NCBI RefSeq assembly: GCF_029318685.1
Contig: NZ_CP119677.1
Coordinates: forward strand, 1,787,501 to 1,851,500
Reading direction: 5' to 3'
Length of the DNA: 64,000 nucleotides
From: Ruminiclostridium papyrosolvens DSM 2782
GTDB lineage: Bacteria; Bacillota; Clostridia; Acetivibrionales; DSM-1351
Below, piece by piece: positions 56,933 through 64,000 of this stretch. The notes beneath the pieces were generated by a model, which saw nothing but the letters and a program-made list of their open reading frames with translations, made no database searches and was not told the origin of the DNA. The translations under genes and the position numbers were made by a program. Every line of letters starts with the position of its first letter. The first letter of the stretch is position 1.

Positions 56933-57967
56933 ATGAAAAAAATTGTATCTATTTTAATGATTTGTGCATTGGTATTGAGCATAAACGTACAGGCTGTATT
57001 TGCTTTTAATGGTGAGTATACAGCTACTGGCACACAAGCACTGACAAGTGATAGTGGCATTTCTGGACAGGGAGGCTCCGATCATGCAACAGTAACTCTT
57101 GATGGAACAACTAAAGTCAAACCGCAGCCAAAGCCATCGGGAAGTTCAACGCCATCAACAGATTCAAGCGGCAGTAAAACAACGACTCCAGCCAAAGAAT
57201 CGACAAACGAAACTCCGACATATATACCAACGACCACCATTGAACAGACTCCAGATATATATATTCCAAGTACTCCTGACACACCAGCAACTCCTGATAC
57301 ACCAGGAACGGACGACCAGGTAATCAAACTGGAAGGCGAAATTACTGATGGATTCTCGTTAAATTGGGGTCAGCTCAAGTCCAGAGGTTCATATGTTGAC
57401 TTGACGATTATTAAAGGGAAACCTGGAACAAAAGGCACTCCAGCTAAAGAGGGAACCCTTGGAAAAGTAATCGATGGTATATCCATTCTTTTGTTCGGTC
57501 TTACTCCTGGAGAACCTGATGTCACAACCGTTATGACTCCAGAAGAAATTGAGGCTCGTGAAGCAGCTGCGACTTATCAGGAACCAATTGACATCTCTGG
57601 TGAATGGCATCATGTCATGTACGTTAAATACTGGGATTGGAACCTTCATCAAACCAAGGATGCAAGCATTGCCGATATTACAGCACAGACTCCGACATGC
57701 TTCCTTAAGCAGACATTCACGAAGACTGGCCCGTACAGAGCTACTGCAAAAGCATGGTGCAGATGGGAATATGGCCACTACGAACTCCGCACGGATTCAG
57801 AAGGTCATTCTTATAAAGTCGCTGTAAAAGATGGAGAATATGACGAATACGACCTTTCCAGAACAAAGATTTATACGTTCACTATCGGCTATAACGACCT
57901 TGGTAAGTCAGTTGAAATTCCGAACAGTCAAGCAACCGTAGTTCCAGTTGATGAACTGGTAGAGTAA
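56933..57967 (+). CDS. Secreted Pro/Thr-rich surface protein
   Basis: This is a 344-residue protein. A signal peptide (MKKIVSILMICALVLSINVQ, then AVFA-F) is followed by a low-complexity linker rich in Pro, Thr and Ser (about residues 50-130; PDTPATPDTPGTD). A folded region follows with tryptophans (ISGEWHHVMYVKYWDWNLHQ) and a beta-rich end (KIYTFTIGYNDLGKSVEI). There is no sorting motif or anchor. The start at ATG 56933 fits GGAGGTGATTGCC; the GTG nine bases earlier overlaps that site. No family was recognised. It is likely a cell-surface or pilus-related protein of the element. Confidence 0.72.
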   Translation: MKKIVSILMICALVLSINVQAVFAFNGEYTATGTQALTSDSGISGQGGSDHATVTLDGTTKVKPQPKPSGSSTPSTDSSGSKTTTPAKESTNETPTYIPTTTIEQTPDIYIPSTPDTPATPDTPGTDDQVIKLEGEITDGFSLNWGQLKSRGSYVDLTIIKGKPGTKGTPAKEGTLGKVIDGISILLFGLTPGEPDVTTVMTPEEIEAREAAATYQEPIDISGEWHHVMYVKYWDWNLHQTKDASIADITAQTPTCFLKQTFTKTGPYRATAKAWCRWEYGHYELRTDSEGHSYKVAVKDGEYDEYDLSRTKIYTFTIGYNDLGKSVEIPNSQATVVPVDELVE

Positions 57968-57971
57968 TGAA

Positions 57972-57995
57972 ATAAACCTCAACGGAATCGTTGGG
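57972..57995 (+). terminator. Hairpin after the surface protein gene
   Basis: AACCTCAACG-GAAT-CGTTGGGGTT is a ten-base stem with no strong T tract, so it is a weak terminator or processing signal. Confidence 0.5.
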
Positions 57996-58117
57996 GTTGT
58001 TACATATCAGAGAAAATGGTTAAAGGATTAAGGGGAAAGAGAAAAATGTTTCAATACCCTTTAATCCTTGTTCCGTATCTCTTATGAAAATAAGCGAAGA
58101 CGAAGGAGTGAATTGAA

Positions 58118-58336
58118 ATGTTGTTGAACGTTACTTTTATTATTTGCCCAGTATTAGCGGTTTGCGTTACCGTTGGTGGAATTGTCCATTGCTACAGGAG
58201 TTTTACATCAGCAAAACCGCAGAAATCTTTAGATGGGGATCTTTGGCGGTATCAAGCCACCAATGGTTGGTTCAAGGGGATGTTAGAATATTTGGGTTTA
58301 AAACTGCAATTGAAATACAAGAGTGAGAAGGTTTAA
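58118..58336 (+). CDS. Small membrane protein (72 residues)
   Basis: One hydrophobic helix covers residues 4-24 (NVTFIICPVLAVCVTVGGIV), followed by a soluble basic tail with KPQKSLDGDLWRYQATNGWF and KLQLKYKSEKV. AAGGAG precedes the ATG. The gene is flanked by its own terminator (58326-58350) and is not obviously cotranscribed with its neighbours. No family was recognised. It may be a helper of the surface proteins around it. Confidence 0.6.
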   Translation: MLLNVTFIICPVLAVCVTVGGIVHCYRSFTSAKPQKSLDGDLWRYQATNGWFKGMLEYLGLKLQLKYKSEKV

Positions 58337-58350
58337 CCAACCTTCTTTTT
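58326..58350 (+). terminator. Terminator after the 72-residue gene
   Basis: AGAAGGTT and AACCTTCT pair and are followed by TTTTCTTT. Confidence 0.75.
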
Positions 58351-58463
58351 CTTTCTAATTTATGTAAATCGGAGGCTAACCAGCTTCCGATTATTGCTAT
58401 TTGTCCAACAGCCGTTTTAATATCCCAATGTCCCGATTATGGTGTGCTTTCAAGTTGAATATG

Positions 58464-58513
58464 CTAATTGCAAACGAATAAAGTTTGCAATTAGAGTAGA
58501 ATTATTGTAAAAT
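58464..58513 (+). promoter_or_regulatory. Promoter with a 12-base inverted repeat over the -35
   Basis: CTAATTGCAAAC and GTTTGCAATTAG (58464-58494) are a perfect inverted repeat with a seven-base spacer. The right arm contains a -35-like TTGCAA (58485-58490); 17 bases later is TAAAAT (58508-58513). A repressor or activator site at this promoter is likely. Confidence 0.55.
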
Positions 58514-58559
58514 AATGTACATTAAGGGACATTTGCGGTATGGGACAAAGGAAAAAAGA

Positions 58560-58640
58560 TAATGTTAAGGGCAAACTTGCTGAAAAGCAAGGACGCAAAG
58601 CTACGAGTCTAAAGCGTAATGCCAGGATGGTCGGGTTGCC
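58560..58640 (+). promoter_or_regulatory. Cyclic di-GMP-I riboswitch (GEMM)
   Basis: AGGGCAAACTTGCTGAAAAG is followed by GGACGCAAAGCTACGAGTCT, AAAGCG and ATGGTCGGGTTGCC. These are the conserved parts of the c-di-GMP-I aptamer: the GCAAAC start, GAAA tetraloop region, GGACGCAAAGC core and receptor, and the late closing GGGTTGCC. It precedes a terminator-like hairpin and a secreted protein gene. Whether c-di-GMP turns it on or off cannot be told by eye. Confidence 0.88.
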
Positions 58641-58652
58641 AAAAAGGCTAAT

Positions 58653-58688
58653 AAACCGTGGCACTCGTTGCTGCGGTTTTTATTTTAC
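58653..58688 (+). terminator. Expression-platform terminator of the c-di-GMP riboswitch
   Basis: AAACCG and CGGTTT pair around a 14-base loop, followed by T-rich sequence, 13 bases past the aptamer and before the next ribosome binding site. Confidence 0.7.
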
Positions 58689-58713
58689 AGAAAAACAAAG
58701 GAGAGTGGTATAA

Positions 58714-59856
58714 ATGAAAAAGAAGATTATGAGAGGGATTCTTGCTTTAATCATGGTTTGTGCGGTGGTGTTTACCGCAGCAAATGCAACTAATGTAAGT
58801 GCTGCAAGTGAAGATACGCCGACTGCCAAGTACACTAACTGGGCATTCAATGATGATTTTACCAAGGTGACAATTGACGGTAAAGTATATAATAATTGTG
58901 TTGTCTTGACGAGATCGGGAACGGAATTAAGTGTCGTAAATTTATGGGCTTCATACTTAACCAACCCATATAGTCAATTGGATATGACACCAGATGAATT
59001 TGCGTTTGGAAGTGACGCAGGTTCTCTTCAAAATGAATTGGGATCTCTTATGACTGGAAGTGAATCAAAATATCCGTATGGATTTGAGTTGATAGCTATC
59101 AATTGGATTCCTTGGCAAGAGACAGAATATAAAGATAAATTTATTGAAAAATTCAAGATGTTTTATGATCCGTATCACAAAGATGTTTTTAAGAGCGAAG
59201 ACGTTATGATTTCTTATCTTGAAGATAAAAGCAACAATGGTCTTGCTTTAGGTATTCTTAAAGAAAAACTTACAAAAGAGCAGGCGGCTGAAAAGTATGA
59301 TTTATTAAAAATGAAGGTTACGATTCAAGAAAACGAAATTTTAAAGACTTCTGATGAATACTTGGCAGTCAGTGGCGGTGGTAAACCATGGTTCGGAAAT
59401 GAGCTTTCATTTGACAATATCAGCGACATCAAGGCTAAAATGGCCTCCAATGCCAAAGTTTCTACTAAAACGACGGTTGTTCTTCATCTGAATGACCCGA
59501 CAATGTCTGTGACAAAAGGTTCTGAAACCAAGCTTGTGACGCTTGAAGCGGCCCCCGTTGCCCCGAACGGAACAACACTGGTTCCTATCAGAGCCATTAC
59601 TGAAGCTTTTGGTTCCAAGGTGGATTGGCTTGGGGAAACCAAGGAGGTTGTCATTACCAAGGGCAACACGACTATTAAACTCAAAATAGGCTCCAAAACA
59701 GCATATGTCAACGGACAAGCCGTCCAGATGCTTGAGGAAGCCCAGACTATAAACAGCAAAACGGCCGTCCCATTAAGGTTTGTGAGTGAGAACATGGGGT
59801 ACAAGGTTGAGTGGGAAGGCTCCACTCAAAAGATTACAATGACAGAACAAAGATGA
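58714..59856 (+). CDS. Secreted stalk-domain (copper amine oxidase N-terminal-like) protein
   Basis: The 380-residue exported protein has a signal peptide MKKKIMRGILALIMVCAVVF ending near NVSAASE. A large unrecognised middle part (residues 35-260, rich in aromatic and acidic residues) leads to a C-terminal stalk domain of about 115 residues. Its marks are GTTLVPIRAITEAFGSKVDW, ITKGNTTIKLKIGSKTAYVN and TAVPLRFVSENMGYKVEW (PF07833-type). Such domains occur on clostridial surface proteins. Expression is set by the c-di-GMP riboswitch upstream. AAAGGAGAG precedes the ATG. It is followed by a terminator and the giant PKD protein. Confidence 0.85.
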   Translation: MKKKIMRGILALIMVCAVVFTAANATNVSAASEDTPTAKYTNWAFNDDFTKVTIDGKVYNNCVVLTRSGTELSVVNLWASYLTNPYSQLDMTPDEFAFGSDAGSLQNELGSLMTGSESKYPYGFELIAINWIPWQETEYKDKFIEKFKMFYDPYHKDVFKSEDVMISYLEDKSNNGLALGILKEKLTKEQAAEKYDLLKMKVTIQENEILKTSDEYLAVSGGGKPWFGNELSFDNISDIKAKMASNAKVSTKTTVVLHLNDPTMSVTKGSETKLVTLEAAPVAPNGTTLVPIRAITEAFGSKVDWLGETKEVVITKGNTTIKLKIGSKTAYVNGQAVQMLEEAQTINSKTAVPLRFVSENMGYKVEWEGSTQKITMTEQR

Positions 59857-59945
59857 AACTATTTCTAATATGAGTAAAACTTGATTTTCAGATAATGAAC
59901 ATAATACAATAGTAGTGTCAGGTTAATGCTGCTTTTTATTTTTAA

Positions 59946-59992
59946 AGGAATCTTGCACGGATTAAGAAATGCCCGTGCAGGATTCTTTTTAA
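59946..59992 (+). terminator. Terminator between stalk-domain and PKD genes
   Basis: GAATCTTGCACGG and CCGTGCAGGATTC form a 13-base stem with one mismatch around an 11-base loop, with TTTTTAAATTTTT after it. Confidence 0.8.
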
Positions 59993-60019
59993 ATTTTTAA
60001 AAAAATAGGAGGTGGCATG

Positions 60020-63000
60020 ATGAAAAAAATGAATAAAATCTTAAGCAGTGTTCTGGTTTTGTGTCTTTGCTTTAACATTATAATTCCAATAACCTCGAAT
60101 GAGAACTCTACGATACCGTTTTCGTCCGAAAAGGTGTATGCGATTTCAGAGTCCGATTCAAACTATTGGAAGTATGGTGGGGCAGGATGGACTCTGACCT
60201 CTCCTCTTTGGAAAGACAAGGACGGTGAAACAGACGGCCTTTGGACTTGGTATGTGGATGGTGTTAATAAAGGGACCATGTGGTGTATTGACGCTCCTGC
60301 TGGGGGCGGTGGATATAACACCATTGGCCCGAACGAACTATCCGCATGGGTTTCCGCATTTAACGGCGAATATTCCTATGTACAAAGCCGCATTTCATCG
60401 TCGGTATTTACCGTAAAGGGACCGAGAGATATTGGTACAAGATTCAATCGTTACTACACTCGTGACGTAGCTGCTCTTTGCGGTGCTACGGTTCCGAGCT
60501 GGGATAGTAAAACGAAAAGTGCCAAGGTTCTCACTACAAAGTCTCCTTTTGCGAATATAAATAAACCTTATTCCTTAAAGGCAGGAGCTACGGGGTCGTT
60601 TACGATCATCGGTAATGCGTTTGCAGGTTCTTCGCTTACGTACAATTTTGAGATCGACGGTACATCTGTTAGCAGCGGCTCTTCGGGAGTAAACCTTAAC
60701 AAAGTTGTAACCAAGTCTCTGACAGCAGGTACGCATACGTTGACCCTGGAATTGACTGATGCTTATCAGAGAACGACTACAAAAACAGACTCGATCACTG
60801 TTACAGCAGTGACAACCCCAACCACACCGCCAATTGGTGGTAACAACCCTCCGTCCGCCAAATTTTCAATGGCATCTTCAGCTGACACTGGAGATACAGT
60901 TAACGTGACAGATTCCTCCTCGGATTCCGATGGCACAATTGCGAGCCGTACCTGGACAGTCTCTCCGACTTCTGGCGTGACAAACAGTTTGAGTACCAGT
61001 GGAAGCGGAGGAACGCTGAAATTCAGTTCAACTGGTTCTTATGATGTTACACTGAAAGTCACGGACAATAAGGGAGCAACGGACTCAATGACAAGAACCA
61101 TAGTCATTGGTGAAGGATATACGCCGCCGCCACCACCGCCACCAGCACCTAAATATGAACCTATTGCCAGCTTCGGAATGACATCTGCTGCTGGTCAAGG
61201 GACATCAGTTTCGGTGTCAAACTGGTCTACGGACATTGACGGTACAATCGTATCTGCTGACTGGTCTGTTTCCCCTAACGGCGGAACACAAAAATCCCTT
61301 GGACTTAATGGTGGTACAATTACGTTCAACCAGACAGGCACTTTTACCGTTACTCTTACTGTAACGGATAATGATGGCTTGACGGGAACAACGTCAAAGC
61401 AAATCACCATTACGAACCAACCACCTGTCGCAAAGATGTATATCCCAGACAAAGTGGTTCAGGGTAACGACTTCACGATTTCAAGCGGATCTTACGATCC
61501 CGATGGAATCATTCAAAAGACTACTTGGACCGTTTCTCCAAACACAGGTTTGGTGGGAACACTCAACGGAACAAGTAATACCGTTTACTTCGATACAGAA
61601 GGTACGTATACCATTACGCTGACTGTCGAAGATAAATGGGGGTTATCTGCATCAGAAACAAAAACGATCACTGTTGAACCTGCTATTCCGAATGCAGCGT
61701 TCGACGCACTGGGGACCTACAAGCAGAATCGTAAAGTGACGTTGGATTCAACTTTCAGTAACTCTCCGAGCAGGTATCCGATTGATGTCTCCAAGACAGA
61801 ATGGGTTATCACTCCTCTTACAGCAGGTGTGACAGCCTCCGACATCAAGATTGATACAACCACCGCCCTTAACAAACGTGATATTTTGTTTAAGCAGCCT
61901 GGTGTCTACAACATCAAGTTGAGAGTTTGGAACGAAAAACATTGTTCCGAATGGGTGGAAAAGCAGATTACCATCGGTAAGGATGAAAAGCCTGTTGCCA
62001 ATTTCTTTATCACATCTATTGTGAACAGAGATCCAAATAACGGCAATATCGCAACTATTCCTCTGACAGACATGTCTTATTCGACAGATGGTGACTCGAT
62101 TGTTCAGAGAATCTGGAAGTACAAGTTCGACAGCAACAATGATGGCAGCTTCGGTGACGAAACCTGGGTCACTATTGACTCTGAAAACAAATCGAGCCTT
62201 TCCCTCCAGGTTACGAAGGTAGGTAACTATCTGGTTGAACTTGAAGTTGTTGAAGAATTTGCAGAGCCGACTATCGCAGCTTTTGTTACGGCTGCTGATA
62301 GACAAAGGGCCGATACTTCTTTGAATCCAATTGACAGCAAGAAGTCAAATGTAGCAAACATTAACCCGTTTGTTGACTTCGATGTTTCGGCAAAGAAAAA
62401 GGTGGATATTGTATTCACCGTTGGTCAAGCAGATGCTTCAAAAGTAGCGGATTTGAGCAGCAAGATTGCGAGCTATGTCACAAGTAAACTTGCGGCTAAT
62501 AACATTGACGTGAAAATCTCTACCATTGAAACTGCTGGAATGGACGTACAAAACTCTTTCTCGTGGATTAACAACGTCCACAGCGGAATCGGGTCTATCT
62601 CCTTCCAGAATGGCGGCTCTACCGTCTATATGAATGGTAACACCAGTAACGCTGGTTACAACAGCATCTACACCAACAGCCAGGACCCCAACACAAACAA
62701 ACAGGTGTTGAGCTTCTCCTACAGTCTGAACTACGGAGATAGTTTCGATGCCGCAGGTGTTCTTTTGAACACAAATCTCGATACCGTCGGTAATATGAAC
62801 GGTTATGCTCTTATGTTCCCACGAAGTGGTACTGCCGAACTTTACAGAATCACAAACTGGTCAAACAGTGCATATGAGGAAATCTATGGCGGCAACTACA
62901 CTGGTCAGAAAACTCTTGTTGGAACGATTCCAATGGGTAGCTCTGGTTCGTATATCATCGAAACAACCAAGACCCAAATGACGGTCAAGTACAGCAATGG

Positions 63001-64000
63001 TTCAGTAATTAAAACAATCGATCTTCCGACACACTATGGTTGGGGCTTCGGTTTTTGTTCTGACCACTATAGCCATGGGTGTGATCAGATAGGTCAGTTC
63101 TCATTGTCTGGTATTAGTATGCATGTCACAAAGGGTAAAACTCTTGATGAAGTTCTGAAAGAGCCAAGTTGGAGAGATGGAGCAAGCCACTTCCTGGTAA
63201 ACATCAATGATGTTCAGCTTGGGGAGTTAAATGATCCTGATAAGGTAGCAGTGCTTCTGACAAAGATGGCATCTGACAGCCTTGACTTCGACGTTCTTGG
63301 AACCTCGGCCAACCAGTCACAAGTTCAGACATTCATCGCCAAAAATTCTGGAAACGGTGTCTTCTATGACAATACGAACATGAACACGGCAATGGATAAC
63401 CTCGGCACATATATTTTGAATAAAGTATTGGCGGCAGCCAAGAACAATATCAAGTATGTGTTGCTGGGTGAGGAAGTTGAGTATTCGTTATATACTAACG
63501 ACTATGAAAACGACCCTGAATACGCAAGACGCTGGATTTATCAGCACGATGCGGACTATTTCCAAAATGGCCTTGGAGTAGCGGCCTATAACAACACCTA
63601 CCTGGCTACGCCAGTAACGACGTTTGACAAGGTCGGTGCGTTCGTCGCACAGTTCCAAATCAGAGATAACCCTGTCGGAACAGACAATCGCTTCGATGAG
63701 TACAGATTATGGTCAGGTATGCCGCTCAACGGTATGACTATCTATGTACACCGTAAGCCTATTGCCAAATTCACTATATCGGCAGTCCCGAACGCTTCAA
63801 CTGGACAGTTTGATGTTTCTTACACGGAATCGTCCTATGACCTTGACCATCAATACGATGCGGGCAAGGGAATTATGACGAAGGAATGGAAATGGAAGAA
63901 TACCAATGATTCTTCTTGGACATATGGACCTCCTCCTTCATCCCTTCCACCGAACAATAACTATATTGTTCAGCTGCGTGTTAGAGACATAGACGGACCA
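60020..64000 (+). CDS. Giant secreted PKD-repeat protein, partial (runs off the window)
   Basis: An unbroken frame of 1327 codons continues past the window end. A signal peptide (MKKMNKILSSVLVLCLCFNI and on) leads to a unique region. Then come a proline linker (YTPPPPPPPAPK near residue 370) and four to five PKD/Ig-like repeats (about 275-365, 375-465, 466-555, 556-655 and 656-750) with DGTI..W.VSP and GTYTITLTVEDK marks. A later part (residues about 795-845, DIVFTVGQADASKVADLSSK) looks VWA/adhesion-like, followed by concanavalin-like and further beta domains. ATG 60020 has AGGAGG seven bases upstream; 60017 is also possible. Codons are richer in G and C than upstream. A large adhesin or surface fibre is the likely role. 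Confidence 0.83.
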   Translation, partial: MKKMNKILSSVLVLCLCFNIIIPITSNENSTIPFSSEKVYAISESDSNYWKYGGAGWTLTSPLWKDKDGETDGLWTWYVDGVNKGTMWCIDAPAGGGGYNTIGPNELSAWVSAFNGEYSYVQSRISSSVFTVKGPRDIGTRFNRYYTRDVAALCGATVPSWDSKTKSAKVLTTKSPFANINKPYSLKAGATGSFTIIGNAFAGSSLTYNFEIDGTSVSSGSSGVNLNKVVTKSLTAGTHTLTLELTDAYQRTTTKTDSITVTAVTTPTTPPIGGNNPPSAKFSMASSADTGDTVNVTDSSSDSDGTIASRTWTVSPTSGVTNSLSTSGSGGTLKFSSTGSYDVTLKVTDNKGATDSMTRTIVIGEGYTPPPPPPPAPKYEPIASFGMTSAAGQGTSVSVSNWSTDIDGTIVSADWSVSPNGGTQKSLGLNGGTITFNQTGTFTVTLTVTDNDGLTGTTSKQITITNQPPVAKMYIPDKVVQGNDFTISSGSYDPDGIIQKTTWTVSPNTGLVGTLNGTSNTVYFDTEGTYTITLTVEDKWGLSASETKTITVEPAIPNAAFDALGTYKQNRKVTLDSTFSNSPSRYPIDVSKTEWVITPLTAGVTASDIKIDTTTALNKRDILFKQPGVYNIKLRVWNEKHCSEWVEKQITIGKDEKPVANFFITSIVNRDPNNGNIATIPLTDMSYSTDGDSIVQRIWKYKFDSNNDGSFGDETWVTIDSENKSSLSLQVTKVGNYLVELEVVEEFAEPTIAAFVTAADRQRADTSLNPIDSKKSNVANINPFVDFDVSAKKKVDIVFTVGQADASKVADLSSKIASYVTSKLAANNIDVKISTIETAGMDVQNSFSWINNVHSGIGSISFQNGGSTVYMNGNTSNAGYNSIYTNSQDPNTNKQVLSFSYSLNYGDSFDAAGVLLNTNLDTVGNMNGYALMFPRSGTAELYRITNWSNSAYEEIYGGNYTGQKTLVGTIPMGSSGSYIIETTKTQMTVKYSNGSVIKTIDLPTHYGWGFGFCSDHYSHGCDQIGQFSLSGISMHVTKGKTLDEVLKEPSWRDGASHFLVNINDVQLGELNDPDKVAVLLTKMASDSLDFDVLGTSANQSQVQTFIAKNSGNGVFYDNTNMNTAMDNLGTYILNKVLAAAKNNIKYVLLGEEVEYSLYTNDYENDPEYARRWIYQHDADYFQNGLGVAAYNNTYLATPVTTFDKVGAFVAQFQIRDNPVGTDNRFDEYRLWSGMPLNGMTIYVHRKPIAKFTISAVPNASTGQFDVSYTESSYDLDHQYDAGKGIMTKEWKWKNTNDSSWTYGPPPSSLPPNNNYIVQLRVRDIDGP

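Overview
The window is low-GC Gram-positive DNA and most resembles a mesophilic, spore-forming Clostridium/Ruminiclostridium-type chromosome. Evidence for this is the SCIFF peptide with its radical SAM maturase, a SpoIID/LytB protein, Spo0A-like boxes, class A RNase P RNA, an L-box in front of dapA, and A+T-rich codon use. No species call is made.

Region 1 (1 to about 22.7 kb) is core chromosome. It opens with the 3' part of a 23S rRNA gene and a 5S gene. A lysine-riboswitch-controlled dapA-dapB-ACT operon follows on the minus strand, then a SpoIID-domain protein and lysC. Next come queA-tgt-yajC with a membrane protein, scfA-scfB, a gamma-carbonic-anhydrase-like protein, secD-secF, dnaG-rpoD, two tRNAs, trmK, a Nif3-family gene and rnpB. 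Several promoters have near-consensus boxes with 17-base spacers.

Region 2 (about 22.7 to 47.2 kb) is an accessory defence island starting just past rnpB. It has a tyrosine recombinase, a small protein plus ABC-type ATPase pair, an RloC/PrrC-like AAA_13 protein with a CxxC zinc hook, and a complete six-gene BREX type 3 cassette (brxF, brxC, pglX, brxHII, pglZ, brxA). After these come an SfsA-like nuclease, a 1178-residue RecD-like helicase with a C-terminal nuclease-like domain, a GIY-YIG protein, a four-CxxC zinc-ribbon protein and a frameshifted small gene. Diverged direct repeats of about 130 bp (28207-28335 and 46948-47079) bracket the unit from BREX to the frameshifted gene.

Region 3 (about 47.2 to 64 kb) looks like an integrated plasmid-like or conjugative element. 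It has unrecognised minus-strand genes, an ExeA/TniB-like ATPase operon and a Rep protein with primase-like motifs and winged-helix tails. Just downstream of rep is about 0.9 kb holding at least eight copies of an iteron-like motif on both strands, then an XRE regulator. The end of the window carries secreted proteins: a lipoprotein, a Pro/Thr-rich surface protein, a stalk-domain protein behind a c-di-GMP-I riboswitch, and a giant PKD-repeat protein that runs off the right edge. This suggests surface functions tied to c-di-GMP.

Best candidates for something not yet described are the repeat-bounded BREX-3 plus helicase/GIY-YIG/zinc-ribbon module, the iteron origin with its primase-like Rep, a 39-codon orphan peptide at 47849-47968, and the riboswitch-linked stalk/PKD surface locus. 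No search could be run, so family names rest on motif recognition.
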